Assembly (NCBI GenBank): GCA_016930715.1
Contig: JAFGGC010000035.1
Location: 1 to 59,344, forward strand
Length of the DNA: 59,344 nucleotides
Direction: 5' to 3'
Origin: Endomicrobiales bacterium
GTDB lineage: Bacteria; Elusimicrobiota; Endomicrobiia; Endomicrobiales; JAFGGC01
Positions 25,397 through 34,178 of the stretch are shown one piece after another (the first letter of the stretch is position 1; each line of letters starts with the position of its first letter). The notes below the pieces were generated by a model. It ran no database searches. It saw nothing but the letters and a program-made list of their open reading frames with translations, and was not told where the DNA came from. The position numbers and the translations under genes were made by a program.

Positions 25397-26974
25397 TTAA
25401 ATATCCCTCTTCCGTTTTATCCTGTAAACAACGAAAGTGTCCAGAGGCGCTTTCGACACATTCGCCGGCAGTATGCCCCAAAAACTCGAATAGAAACCCG
25501 AATAACTCTCCCCGCTCATAACCCTGACCGGATAAGCGCTCTCCGCCGGCACCTGTTCAACCAATTCGAGCCGTTTCAAAAGATCTGACGGCGGCCTCTG
25601 TGGGTCGGCGTTCTTTGCCATTATCACGTAGCCTTCGATCTGGCCGGCCTTGTTGAAATCCAGGGCCTCGATGCCTTCCTTTTCCAGATAATACTGAAAA
25701 CCAAAGTGCCCCACCGAATGCGCCGGCATATAACCTTTGGACCTGACGTAATCCGGAAAATCCCGATAAGCCCTGGCCCATAAATAATCCGACAAATTGA
25801 ACATCGCCCCGACCACGGCCGCAATGGCGACAAACACCCTGCCGTATTTGGCTATAACAACATTGGTTTTTTCCGTTATAAAAGAGAAAGCTATCAGGGA
25901 AGGCGCGAGGGCAAAAAGCACGTAGCGCGCGGAAACCCAGGGCTCGAGCCCAAATAGCATGAGAATCGAAACGGAAAACCAGATTAAGACGAACCAGTCC
26001 TTCGCGAGGGCGCCGCGGCCCGCCTGAAAAACGAACGTGAACCCCGAAACCCAGAGAAACGAGAAAAGCAGAGCGCTCAACCTGTCGTTGAGGATATTAC
26101 CTACCACGGCGAAAAGCAGCGCGAGCTCAACCAGAAAAACCACGATACCCTTCTTTTTCAGCATCAGCAGAGAAACAAGAGGGAAAACCATTACCCCCGC
26201 CATAAAAGCCGGCACCGCCAGCGCCTTGTGCAGAGTCAGTCCCTTGCCGATGTGCGCCGATGCCAGAAAAAAATGTATGCCGCCGTATACGGCAAGATTA
26301 TGGGCCCACCACAACAGGGTAAGCGCGACCGGCAGGGTGATCCAGACAGCGTATTTGTATTTTTTGTTCTGAATGACATACGCGGCAAAAAGGAACGGCA
26401 GAACAAGCGCCGAGTATTTGACGAGACCCGCCATGCCGGCCAAAAAGGCTCCCGCGACTATTTTCGGGACATTGTCCGAATCAACCCCGTACATAAAAAG
26501 GACAAGCGACGACAGGAAAAAAGCGGCCAGCGGAACGTCAAGCATCACGCTGGTTGCCGAAACCGCGAAACACGGCACTGAAACGAAGATGAGGGAATAA
26601 AAAAGCGGGGTTTTGGTGTATTTCTTGAGAAGAAAGTATATGCCGATGCCCGAAACGACCGGAAAGAAAAGAAAGAGAAGGTGCAGGGCAAGCTCGTTTT
26701 CGCCGAAAACACCGATTATTGCCGCGATGAAGGCGGGAACCAGCGGAGGAAACGTCGCCTCCATCCTTTCCCACGCGTCCCTTGTTTCCCCGCTCCAGTT
26801 TATGGAAAAACTGTACGGGCGCAGCGGGTCTTTGAGTATCTGATGGGCCGCTTTTAGATAAAAAGGATCGTCCACGTTGAAGGGTTTTGCCAGGAAAGGC
26901 GCCTGAAGCAAAACGCAGAACAGCGATACGAGCAATATGTCCCTGGTCGCCGGGTTCTTAAACGGACCTTTCAT
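25397..26974 (-). CDS. GT39/ArnT-like membrane glycosyltransferase
   Basis: 525 residues with about 10-12 hydrophobic segments. Near the end of the first membrane span comes NVDDPFYLKAA, the acidic pair typical of the first external loop of PMT/ArnT/GT39-83 enzymes, which use polyprenyl-phosphate sugars as donors. A further external loop contains EATFPPLVPA. The acceptor (protein or lipid) cannot be told. A soluble C-terminal domain of about 110 residues follows the last span. The gene starts directly after the ybaB stop codon. Confidence 0.82.
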   Translation of the reverse strand: MKGPFKNPATRDILLVSLFCVLLQAPFLAKPFNVDDPFYLKAAHQILKDPLRPYSFSINWSGETRDAWERMEATFPPLVPAFIAAIIGVFGENELALHLLFLFFPVVSGIGIYFLLKKYTKTPLFYSLIFVSVPCFAVSATSVMLDVPLAAFFLSSLVLFMYGVDSDNVPKIVAGAFLAGMAGLVKYSALVLPFLFAAYVIQNKKYKYAVWITLPVALTLLWWAHNLAVYGGIHFFLASAHIGKGLTLHKALAVPAFMAGVMVFPLVSLLMLKKKGIVVFLVELALLFAVVGNILNDRLSALLFSFLWVSGFTFVFQAGRGALAKDWFVLIWFSVSILMLFGLEPWVSARYVLFALAPSLIAFSFITEKTNVVIAKYGRVFVAIAAVVGAMFNLSDYLWARAYRDFPDYVRSKGYMPAHSVGHFGFQYYLEKEGIEALDFNKAGQIEGYVIMAKNADPQRPPSDLLKRLELVEQVPAESAYPVRVMSGESYSGFYSSFWGILPANVSKAPLDTFVVYRIKRKRDI

Positions 26975-27277
26975 TTATTGAGTCAATCCCGGCACCTTCA
27001 TACCGCCGGTCAGTTTTTTAGCCTCTTCGGCCATCATTTCCTGCGATTTCTTGACGGCTCTCTGCACGGCTTCAAGGACTCTTTTTTCCACTTTTTCCCT
27101 GCCGGCGTTAAAGGCCTCATCCGATATCCTTACATCCGTTATCTCTGACTTGCCGTTTATCTTCACATCCACCCCGGACTCGGAAACCTCGATGATTCTG
27201 CCCCTGAGTTCCTTGTCCAGTTCCGTCAGGCGCGACCTCATCGCCGCCGCTTCCTTCATCATCTTGAACATGTCCAT
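26975..27277 (-). CDS. ybaB: YbaB/EbfC-family nucleoid-associated protein
   Basis: 100 residues. Pattern fits the family: N-terminal helix (MDMFKMMKEAAAMRSRLTEL), a beta sheet with VDVKINGKSEITDVRIS, and a long C-terminal helix with Lys-rich MMAEEAKKLTGG. Dimers bind DNA. Usually ybaB lies next to dnaX and recR; neither is here. The gene ends right before the GT39 start and lies 21 bp from the nitroreductase gene. Confidence 0.88.
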   Translation of the reverse strand: MDMFKMMKEAAAMRSRLTELDKELRGRIIEVSESGVDVKINGKSEITDVRISDEAFNAGREKVEKRVLEAVQRAVKKSQEMMAEEAKKLTGGMKVPGLTQ

Positions 27278-27298
27278 GTCGAATGCCTCCGTTTCCTG

Positions 27299-27862
27299 TC
27301 AGATTATTTTCACCGATGCCGGTCTCTTGGGAGGCCCTTCCGGGAAGCCTTCCTTCGGATAGCCCAGGGCTATCGGGCCGTACACCTTCTCGCCTTCCTG
27401 GAGCTCAAGGGCCTTCTTCACTTCGTCTTCCCCCACCGCCATCTGGCCGAAAAAGACCCAGCAGCTGCCTATGCCCAGCGAGCGCGCCGCGAGCATGATG
27501 TTCTGGCAGGCCATAGGGCAGTCGAAATCGCTCGTCATGCCCTTGCCGACCACGAAAACCACCGCCGAAGCTCCGTAGTATATGGGGTCCGAGACCTTGG
27601 CGTCTATTTCCTTTCTCATATCCTTGAGCTGCTGCGGGGCGTTCTCCATCCACTTCCTGTACCTGGGCTCGCAGAGCCCCGAAAGCTTCTTGATGAACCC
27701 CGGGTCCTGCACGACCACGAACCTCCACGGCTGCGAATTGGCCCCTGTGGGGGCGAGGTTCGCGGAGTCCATCAGGGCGTCCACGACGTCTTTCGGTATC
27801 GGGCGGCCGTCAAAGGACCTCACCGACCTCCTTGCGCGTATATTCTCGATAACCTGGTTCAT
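27299..27862 (-). CDS. Nitroreductase family FMN oxidoreductase
   Basis: 187 residues. RARRSVRSFDGRPIP and APTGANSQPWRFVVVQD are the family's FMN-phosphate and dimer-interface motifs; MACQNIMLAARSLGIGSCWV and IALGYPKEG complete the fold. The substrate (quinones, flavins, nitro compounds) cannot be deduced. AAGGAGG precedes the ATG. Same strand and close spacing with ybaB, so probably one transcript. Confidence 0.9.
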   Translation of the reverse strand: MNQVIENIRARRSVRSFDGRPIPKDVVDALMDSANLAPTGANSQPWRFVVVQDPGFIKKLSGLCEPRYRKWMENAPQQLKDMRKEIDAKVSDPIYYGASAVVFVVGKGMTSDFDCPMACQNIMLAARSLGIGSCWVFFGQMAVGEDEVKKALELQEGEKVYGPIALGYPKEGFPEGPPKRPASVKII

Positions 27863-27918
27863 ATATGCCTCCTTTTGTCCTCATATTCTATCTTTTTAAG
27901 GGCGCATTTTCCACAGCG

Positions 27919-29145
27919 TCAGCGCTTCGGCCTGAAGTGGTACCTTCCTATGAGGCCGCAGCGCTCCTCGATGCCGAAGTTCTCTGCTATCAGCACCGAA
28001 GAGGGTTTCAGGGTCGAGCTCCCGTACTTTCTGTTTATTTCGTCAACAACGTCAAGGAGCTTTTCATCCCTCTCCATCTCCTCGAGGAACACCCTCTGCC
28101 CCGTGTCCCTGGAGAGACCGGATATGCTCACGCCTATGAGGCGCACGGGTTTTTTGAGCGGCAGCGCTTCCTTGAATATCTCCCGGGCCGCCTTGTATAT
28201 GTCCCGCCCGGTTTTAATGTCGGACGCAAGGGTCCTCTGTTTTCCCCAGGACGTGAAATCGCCGAAGCGCACGTAAAAATGTACGGTCCTGCCCATCTTC
28301 CCGGCCTTCCTGAGCCGCCAGCCGGTTTTTTCCGCAAGCATTAGAAGGTACGAATTGACGACTTGAAGGTCACGCGTGTCTTTCGGCAGTGTGTGGCTGT
28401 GACCCACCGATTTTACGGGGTCCTCATCCCAGTAACTCTTGACCCTTGACGAATCAACGCCTAAACCGACCCTTTTAAGGTGCCAGCCGAGTATCCCGAA
28501 GTGGAACATAAGGAATTCCTCTTTCGCCCGTCCCATCTCCGCCGCCGTCTTTATGCCGAGCTCCTTGAGCTTTTGCGATATTTTTTTCCCTATGCCTATC
28601 CCCTGGAGGTCCTCGACCGAGAGCTTCGAGTATATAACCGGTATGTCCTCTTTCCTTATCTCGACCAGGCCGTCGGGCTTGCGCATCTTCGAGGCGAGCT
28701 TTGCGACGGTCCTGTTCGGGCCTATACCTATGGAGCAGAGAAGGTTCAGGTCCTCTTTTATCCGCTGCTTGACCCTAAGAGCGATGTCTTTCGGCGCTTC
28801 CCCGTTCTTCACCAGGTGCGTCACGTCCACGAAACACTCGTCTATCGAGAAAGGTTCGGTAAGTTCGGAGAACTCAAGCAGTATCTCGTGTATCCTCATC
28901 GACGTGCCGACGTACTTGTGCATGTCGCCGCGCACGTTTATAACGCCGGGGCAAAGCCTTTTCGCCTCGTACGGCGTCATGCCGGTCTTTATGCCGAAGG
29001 CCCGGGCCTCGTAGGAGGCGGTCGTGACTATGGTGCGCCCGTCGCCGCAGACGACCACGGGCTTTCCCCTTAAAGCGGGGTTGGCCGCCTGCTCGATGGA
29101 GGCGAAAAACGAGTTCATGTCGATGAGGAATATGGTTCTTTCCAT
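27919..29145 (-). CDS. dinB: DNA polymerase IV (Y family)
   Basis: 408 residues. Catalytic motifs are intact: FLIDMNSFFASIEQ near the start (first Asp) and FSIDECFVDVT (Asp-Glu pair), with the YxxR-like region TTASYEARAFGIKTGM. Two helix-hairpin-helix motifs (LQGIGIGKKISQKLKELGIK) and a little-finger domain follow. The C-terminus lacks an obvious beta-clamp QxxLF motif, ending in HFRPKR. Translesion synthesis polymerase; lexA lies 5 kb away, but I see no shared operator upstream of this gene. Confidence 0.94.
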   Translation of the reverse strand: MERTIFLIDMNSFFASIEQAANPALRGKPVVVCGDGRTIVTTASYEARAFGIKTGMTPYEAKRLCPGVINVRGDMHKYVGTSMRIHEILLEFSELTEPFSIDECFVDVTHLVKNGEAPKDIALRVKQRIKEDLNLLCSIGIGPNRTVAKLASKMRKPDGLVEIRKEDIPVIYSKLSVEDLQGIGIGKKISQKLKELGIKTAAEMGRAKEEFLMFHFGILGWHLKRVGLGVDSSRVKSYWDEDPVKSVGHSHTLPKDTRDLQVVNSYLLMLAEKTGWRLRKAGKMGRTVHFYVRFGDFTSWGKQRTLASDIKTGRDIYKAAREIFKEALPLKKPVRLIGVSISGLSRDTGQRVFLEEMERDEKLLDVVDEINRKYGSSTLKPSSVLIAENFGIEERCGLIGRYHFRPKR

Positions 29146-29175
29146 TGGACGGCCGCCGGGAAGACAGCGAAGGTA

Positions 29176-30081
29176 TCAGCGCTTGTACTTGCAGTTCTTT
29201 AAAAACGCGCACGCCGGGCAGTTGTCGTCGCACGGCTCGGAATGCACCAGGACTTTGGTGTTGCTGAGGATCTTCTCTATGTCCTGCTCTATGTGGTCGC
29301 TTAAGTCGTGGAACTCCTTGACGGTCATGCCCGAGGGTATGGTCATGTGCAGGTCTATGTGCTTTATCTTTCCGGAACGCCGGGTCCTCAGCTCGTGGAA
29401 ATCCAGGAAAAGCCCGTTGTGGGAGCCTATTATCTCCTTGATGCGTCCGACCTCCTCGTCGGAAAGGTTGGCGTCCATGAGCGGGCTGAAAGACCTCTTC
29501 AGCAGCTCGCAGGCTTCTTTCAGTATCATCAGGGCTATCAGGATGGCCGCTATCGGGTCTATTATGTGCCAGTCCCATATCCAGATGACAAGAAGCCCCG
29601 CCGCGACGCCGATGGATGTCAGGACGTCGGCCTTGAGGTGCAGGGCGTCGGCCTCGATGGCGATGGATTCCTCCTCCTTGGCCACCTTGTAGAGCTTCGC
29701 CGAGACCACGACGTTGATGACGGCCGATACCACCATTACGGCGAAACCCAGCCCCACCGACTCGACCTCCGAGCTCCTGGCAAGCTTTTTCGCCGCCTCG
29801 ACGAGTATCACGAAGGCCGCTATTATTATGAGAACGGCCTCTATCACGCCCGATATGTTCTCGGCCTTCTCGTGGCCGTACGGGTGGCTCTCGTCCGGCG
29901 GCTTGTCCGAGACCCTAACGGAAATATAGGCGACTATGGCCGCCGCGAGGTCCATGGTGGAATGTATGGCCTCCGATATTATGCTGACGGCCCCCGTGAA
30001 TATCCCGACCGCGAATTTCAGAAGTATCAGCGCGGTGTTGGACATTATGGAAAGCTTGGCGACGTTGGTTTTTCTGCTCAT
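29176..30081 (-). CDS. Cation diffusion facilitator with Cys-rich tail
   Basis: 301 residues. Six membrane segments, with the two family metal-site HxxxD motifs: SEAIHSTMD in TM2 and ALHLKADVLTS in TM5. The cytosolic domain carries HIDLHMTIPSGMTVKEFHDLSDHIE. Such antiporters export Zn, Fe, Mn or related divalent ions. The C-terminal 18 residues contain four Cys (CDDNCPACAFLKNC), not standard for the family and a possible metal sensor or cluster site. The start codon overlaps the stop codon of the restriction endonuclease gene (ATGA), and no good ribosome-binding site of its own is seen, so it may rely on coupling or use the M13 start. Confidence 0.9.
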   Translation of the reverse strand: MSRKTNVAKLSIMSNTALILLKFAVGIFTGAVSIISEAIHSTMDLAAAIVAYISVRVSDKPPDESHPYGHEKAENISGVIEAVLIIIAAFVILVEAAKKLARSSEVESVGLGFAVMVVSAVINVVVSAKLYKVAKEEESIAIEADALHLKADVLTSIGVAAGLLVIWIWDWHIIDPIAAILIALMILKEACELLKRSFSPLMDANLSDEEVGRIKEIIGSHNGLFLDFHELRTRRSGKIKHIDLHMTIPSGMTVKEFHDLSDHIEQDIEKILSNTKVLVHSEPCDDNCPACAFLKNCKYKR

Positions 30082-31019
30082 GCAATATTTTTCAGGAGTT
30101 TTTTAAAACCAAATGTATTCACAAAATAATTTTCTTTGTTCCTCTTCAAAATTGAATATATATCCTGTTTTATTTTTAACAACTTGTTTGTACCATAATT
30201 ACCGGACAATTCACCAAATAGAGGTCCATCAAGAAAAGAAATATAAGATACATTTTCATCTTTGTTTCTAATAAAATCTACTATTTCTACATTCGCACTG
30301 TTTTGCCCACCGCCGCCTTCTTTCTTGTATTTATGTTCAACAATGTAGATATGCCCGCCTTTTTGAATATATGCATCTGGCATTTTGTTTTGCTTTGTCT
30401 TACTCCATTTAAAACCTATACCTTTGTGCTGTATACAATGCAAAAACGCCTTCTTGCCTTCTTTGTCAGGAAGTAAATAAAATGTGCCTCTTTGAATACT
30501 TTGATTGCCATTATATCGCCTGATGCCCGATTTAATTAACATTTGTTCTATTTTTTTAACCCCCACAACACCCTTCCTTTTATGAGAGTAATTATCAGCT
30601 ATTACCTGCAAAATAATATCGGAATACCCGTGTTTTTTATATAATTCATGTCTATCTTTTACATATTTATCTACTAACTTTTTCATTATTTTTATTCTAT
30701 CCTTTTTATCTAAATTGCTTAAAAAAGAGTGGGATTGATTCCAGACCATAAAGTACTGTGATACTGCACTGTAATTCATTTTGCTTGTTGTAAACATTAT
30801 ATTTTCGATCTGTTCTAAAATTCTATCTTTTTGTTTCTCATTAAGTTCTTTAGACAATGTTTCATAGGAAGTGATCAAGTCTATGAGCTTTTCATTATTT
30901 CTCATTAATTCATTCTTTTTAGTCGGGGTGTCGGTTAAAACCATATCTTCATTTTTGTTTTCATCCAATAATAGTTCAGAATTCTTTAGAGAATACTCAA
31001 ATAGCTGGACATTATTCAT
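30078..31019 (-). CDS. Type II restriction endonuclease (PD-(D/E)XK)
   Basis: 313 residues. The first 140 are helical. The nuclease signature is Pro214-Asp215 followed by Glu228-His229-Lys230 (PD-x12-EHK) on strands flanking a GGHIYI turn, then a Gly-rich loop. Pairing with an adenine methyltransferase that overlaps by four bases (ATGA) identifies a type II restriction-modification system; the recognition site cannot be inferred. Strongly AT-rich relative to the polymerase and exporter genes downstream, which is evidence of recent transfer. Confidence 0.8.
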   Translation of the reverse strand: MNNVQLFEYSLKNSELLLDENKNEDMVLTDTPTKKNELMRNNEKLIDLITSYETLSKELNEKQKDRILEQIENIMFTTSKMNYSAVSQYFMVWNQSHSFLSNLDKKDRIKIMKKLVDKYVKDRHELYKKHGYSDIILQVIADNYSHKRKGVVGVKKIEQMLIKSGIRRYNGNQSIQRGTFYLLPDKEGKKAFLHCIQHKGIGFKWSKTKQNKMPDAYIQKGGHIYIVEHKYKKEGGGGQNSANVEIVDFIRNKDENVSYISFLDGPLFGELSGNYGTNKLLKIKQDIYSILKRNKENYFVNTFGFKKLLKNIA

Positions 31020-32002
31020 CTCATACCTCCGACTTTACTATAGGCTTCTTCCAAAATCGCCCTTGCAGACTCGTAGTCCAACCGCCTTCTCCTTATACCG
31101 TTTTTCATATTACCCTTAAAAGGCGACAAAAGAATATCCCTTGTTTTATTACGATAATCATCCAATATTTTATTCGACTGATCAATAATCTTATCAATTA
31201 AACGATTGTCTAATTTGTGTGAATTTATTACCGTAATCAGCCTGGAGCTATGTTTAATATTTGTCAATTTGTAATCCAGGTCGTCTTTTTTCATAAACCT
31301 AATCATATTATTCGGATCGGTCGCATCTATCGCCCTTAGAGCAATGACACCATTCACATCGTTAAACTTAATTTGAATTAAACTTTTGGGTTTTAACCTT
31401 AAATTCTCAAAATAATTTAATGTATTGATATACTTGCTGTTTTTATAAATTTTTATTAATTTATCTTCCTTATAATCTCCATCAAAACAAACAACACATA
31501 CTGGATTTTCAGTATCATTAAAACAATTATCTTCTATTACTGTAATGGACACAAGTCTTGGCTTATGAAGAAAACTGTTATTTATAAATGTTTCAGGAAC
31601 AATTGCAACCACATATTCTTGTGCCGCTAACATTCTATCTAATGCAATTAAATATAAATCGTCATAAATAGAAGATGAGAAATATCTTTCTACTTTGTTA
31701 TAAATCTTTTTTCTTCTGGCGCTGTAATTCGTTAAATAGGGCGGGTTTGTAATAATTATTGCATCTTTGTATGACGGAATACGGAGCAGGCTGTCATTTT
31801 TTAGTTGATTCTTTTGGGGTTCTATATCAAGTCCTACGGTTTTACTAAATCCTATTTGTTTGGCTGTTTCTAAAATATCCCCGTTTCCTGCAAATGGGTC
31901 ATAGGCAACTCTACATCCCGAATTGATTATAAAATCCTTTATATGCCCTTTTAACCAAAAATCTTTCTTTGTAAAAAACTGCCCTAAGATTCTCTTTTCC
32001 AT
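31016..32002 (-). CDS. Type II N6-adenine DNA methyltransferase
   Basis: 328 residues. Motif I for S-adenosylmethionine, DPFAGNGD, is at 35-42 and the catalytic motif IV NPPY at 86-89; the short gap and the order are those of the gamma class of m6A methylases. The C-terminal half would hold target recognition. Its start has GGGGAG at seven bases, and a promoter lies just upstream. It precedes the nuclease gene, so methylation is expressed first. AT-rich like its partner. Confidence 0.9.
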   Translation of the reverse strand: MEKRILGQFFTKKDFWLKGHIKDFIINSGCRVAYDPFAGNGDILETAKQIGFSKTVGLDIEPQKNQLKNDSLLRIPSYKDAIIITNPPYLTNYSARRKKIYNKVERYFSSSIYDDLYLIALDRMLAAQEYVVAIVPETFINNSFLHKPRLVSITVIEDNCFNDTENPVCVVCFDGDYKEDKLIKIYKNSKYINTLNYFENLRLKPKSLIQIKFNDVNGVIALRAIDATDPNNMIRFMKKDDLDYKLTNIKHSSRLITVINSHKLDNRLIDKIIDQSNKILDDYRNKTRDILLSPFKGNMKNGIRRRRLDYESARAILEEAYSKVGGMR

Positions 32003-32030
32003 TTTCGTTCTCCCCTAATTTCCTGGTTAA

Positions 32031-32059
32031 ATTCTACAACTATATTAGAACCGAGTCAA
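32031..32059 (-). promoter_or_regulatory. Predicted promoter of the restriction-modification pair
   Basis: On the minus strand TTGACT (32054-32059), a 17-bp spacer and TAGAAT (32031-32036). Transcription would begin about 20-25 nt upstream of the methyltransferase start, leaving just room for its ribosome-binding site. Confidence 0.6.
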
Positions 32060-32067
32060 TAAACAAC

Positions 32068-32310
32068 TTAAAAAACCAATGCTTTCTCAAGGCACCACTG
32101 CATCGTTTTCTGGTTCAGCGATATCTCGAAAGCGGTGGCGCCGTCCGTAACTGCGAAATAAATTATAGGGGCCTCCCCCTGCCTTGCCTTCCAGGTGTGG
32201 GTAGTCTCTTTTACCGTTACTTTCCGTCCGTTCCACACAAACCACTTCGGCCTGATTTTGGTTTTTCCGAAAACGGCTCCGACGTCTATTGATTCGTTGA
32301 TCGATTCCAT
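32068..32310 (-). CDS. Small hypothetical protein (DUF6504-like?)
   Basis: 80 residues. The pattern W.WNGRKVTV...HTWKARQGEAPIIYFAVTDG..FEISLN..TMQWCLEKAL is that of a small beta-rich domain with spaced Trp residues, vaguely like DUF6504 proteins. I do not recognise it with certainty. It is closer to the chromosomal composition than the R-M genes on its 3' side. There is no strong ribosome-binding site; it begins 12 bp after the preceding gene's stop. Confidence 0.6.
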   Translation of the reverse strand: MESINESIDVGAVFGKTKIRPKWFVWNGRKVTVKETTHTWKARQGEAPIIYFAVTDGATAFEISLNQKTMQWCLEKALVF

Positions 32311-32321
32311 AAAATTAATAA

Positions 32322-33065
32322 TTAGGCATTCTTGTTCCAGCGTTTAACACGTGGATGCTTTTTCATTTTTTCTTGAAACCTTCTAACCTTTGCCAATAAC
32401 CTATTAGCTTTACTGTCAAAGCCATCTATAAAATTAGCGAGAGGGTATTGTTTTAATACATCTGAGAAAAATAAAAGCAGCCCTATAGCTATATCAGCTA
32501 TCAACCACATTTGTGTGGTTGTAAAAAATGAGTCTTTTTTATCAAAATAATAATTATTAAACCCGTGACCCAAATCTTCAAAAGTATTATCACTGTTTAT
32601 TAGATTTGCATGTGCAAAACGCTTATTTATTTGATTTTTTACTCTTTTGGTAGATTCTGAATGTTTTGGGAATTCTTCTTCTATCCATTTATAAACTTTA
32701 TTTTTAAAAGTATCGTTTAAATCTATCGTTCCATCTTCCATAATTTCTCCATGCTCTTTAAAATCTGGCTTGTGCAACCCGTAAGCGGCAAACATTGCAG
32801 ATTCCAGCGCTTGCCGAAGCATCATATATGTTTGAACTTCATGCCTGCGAATACACGATAAAAACGCAAGCGCCAAAGAAGACCTGACCTGAGATAGAAA
32901 TTGCACAAATATGATTGCTTGAGGATCAAAACTTTCAAAACATTCCAATAACAAAGCAACAGATTCCGAGGTGGTGTTATATATATCCCCATAATCAGCA
33001 TATGAATTTTTCACCATTTCATTTTCGTCATTTGATAGCTTTTCTAACAAAAGATTTTCACCCAT
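32322..33065 (-). CDS. Hypothetical alpha-helical protein in accessory island
   Basis: 247 residues, AT-rich, largely helical, with one hydrophobic segment (about 190-215, MWLIADIAIGLLLFFS) and a basic C-terminus. I choose ATG 33065, which has AAAGGAG five bases upstream; the longer ATG 33083 lies inside a 12-bp hairpin and has no such site. It resembles the loosely defined phage-defence-associated helical (HEPN-like or DUF5677-like) proteins, but no RxxxxH motif is convincing, so I give no function. Confidence 0.65.
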   Translation of the reverse strand: MGENLLLEKLSNDENEMVKNSYADYGDIYNTTSESVALLLECFESFDPQAIIFVQFLSQVRSSLALAFLSCIRRHEVQTYMMLRQALESAMFAAYGLHKPDFKEHGEIMEDGTIDLNDTFKNKVYKWIEEEFPKHSESTKRVKNQINKRFAHANLINSDNTFEDLGHGFNNYYFDKKDSFFTTTQMWLIADIAIGLLLFFSDVLKQYPLANFIDGFDSKANRLLAKVRRFQEKMKKHPRVKRWNKNA

Positions 33066-33078
33066 AAACACTCCTTTT

Positions 33079-33107
33079 GCCATTACCGATCCCGCATCGG
33101 TAATGGC
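33079..33107. repeat. Perfect 12-bp inverted repeat
   Basis: GCCATTACCGAT and ATCGGTAATGGC flank a CCCGC loop, between the ORF6N gene stop (33123) and the next gene's start (33065). It could be a transcript-end or attenuation hairpin, but lacks a T tract on either side, so it may be an operator or mobile-element relic. Confidence 0.55.
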
Positions 33108-33122
33108 TTATAACAACCCTGT

Positions 33123-33659
33123 TTAATCTCCTTTTTTATCAAACCCCTTCACCCTGACATCTTTTTCTTTAAAAACGGGCAGGGACAGCTTGCGAAATTC
33201 ATCAAAAAGCCGTTGTATCTGGTAATCGTGATGCTCATATTTTCTTTGAAGCTGGCTAAGCTTCTGGGCAAATTCCCTGTTACCGTCTATCAAGTGCCTT
33301 ATTCTCACAAAGGCACGCATTATGGCAATGTTTACCTGAATGGCTCTTTCACTGTTTAATACCGATGATAACATAGCTATGCCATGTTCGGTAAAAGCAT
33401 ACGGCGCAAATCGTGTGCCCCCACGCCCTTTCTTTGATATTCCAATTTGGAATACCAAAGATTTATGTTCTGTTTTATTAATCTGGAATATAAAATCTTC
33501 CGGGAAGCGTTTAATTTTTCTTTTTACCGCTTTATTCAAATTTCCAGTTGACACGCCATATAATGCGGCTAAATCACGGTCAAACATTACTTTTTGTCCT
33601 CTTAATAAATAAATTTTATTCTCGATAAGTTCTTGCGTAACAATCTTCATTCTTTTCAC
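33123..33659 (-). CDS. ORF6N-domain DNA-binding protein
   Basis: 178 residues, beginning at GTG 33659 with AAGGGGG four bases upstream. ORF6N/KilA-N type features: LLRGQKVMFDRDLAALYGV, NLNKAVKRKIKRFPEDFIFQI and the FTEHGIAMLSSVLNSERAIQVNI stretch, followed by a coiled coil. Such proteins come from phages and genomic islands and are thought to bind DNA. It starts 9 bases after the stop of the truncated BRO gene, so the two are co-transcribed. A paralogue, frameshifted, is at 34780-35299. Confidence 0.88.
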   Translation of the reverse strand: MKRMKIVTQELIENKIYLLRGQKVMFDRDLAALYGVSTGNLNKAVKRKIKRFPEDFIFQINKTEHKSLVFQIGISKKGRGGTRFAPYAFTEHGIAMLSSVLNSERAIQVNIAIMRAFVRIRHLIDGNREFAQKLSQLQRKYEHHDYQIQRLFDEFRKLSLPVFKEKDVRVKGFDKKGD

Positions 33660-33668
33660 ATTGCCCCC

Positions 33669-34064
33669 TTAAAAACTGAAGTTATACGTTACAGTCTGGA
33701 AGACTGTGGCAAGTTCCGGGTTTTCTATCTCCTGAACGCACTCGTAGCCAACCTTCGCCAACCAGCGTTTAAACGGTTCCGCCTTGGGCGATGGTATTGA
33801 CTGGATTATGCGGAAAATCCCTTGAGTATTAGCGCAATTTAGCTTCTGAATACCGCCTTCTGTCTCAATGGAAAGGGGGGTGGCAATTTGCCCCCACCCT
33901 TTATTGACTTCAGGATCCCTGCGACGCATATCCTTGATATACCCCTGTGGATTCACGGAATCCGTTAATACCGCAACCACATCCGCAATGACAAACCACC
34001 ATTCGTTGTTGTGAACGGTTCTTCTGACTTGCCTGCCGTGAAATACCGCGATTTTTGTCTCCAT
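33669..34064 (-). pseudogene. Truncated BRO-N (phage antirepressor-like) gene
   Basis: 131 residues from ATG 34064, which has GGAGGAAGG just upstream. The N-terminal BRO domain is good: FHGRQVRRTVHNNEWWFVIADVV, GGIQKLNCANTQGIFRIIQSI and SPKAEPFKRWLAKVGYE. Relatives continue for some 130-150 residues after the ENPELA helix, but here the frame ends ten residues later in an unrelated tail. The C-terminal half has been lost, probably by a deletion that joined it to the ORF6N gene. It may still make a DNA-binding fragment. Confidence 0.75.
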
Positions 34065-34137
34065 CCTTCCTCCCTCTAAAGCCACAACTTGTGACCTTAC
34101 CATTAAGATTAAGTTGTTAAGGATTTCTGAATAACTG

Positions 34138-34162
34138 AACTATTCGGAAATTCCTAATAGTT
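34138..34162. repeat. Imperfect inverted repeat downstream of lexA
   Basis: AACTATTcGGAA and TTCCtAATAGTT form an 11-of-12 paired hairpin around one base, 17-41 bp past the lexA stop. It has no T tract; it could end the lexA transcript weakly or be an operator for the BRO/ORF6N pair. Confidence 0.4.
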
Positions 34163-34178
34163 GGATTTTCTGACTCAA

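Noticed and set aside
27919-29145. LexA control of dinB through the palindrome found at lexA
   Set aside because: No GGATAC...GTATCC-like site is seen in the bases upstream of dinB.
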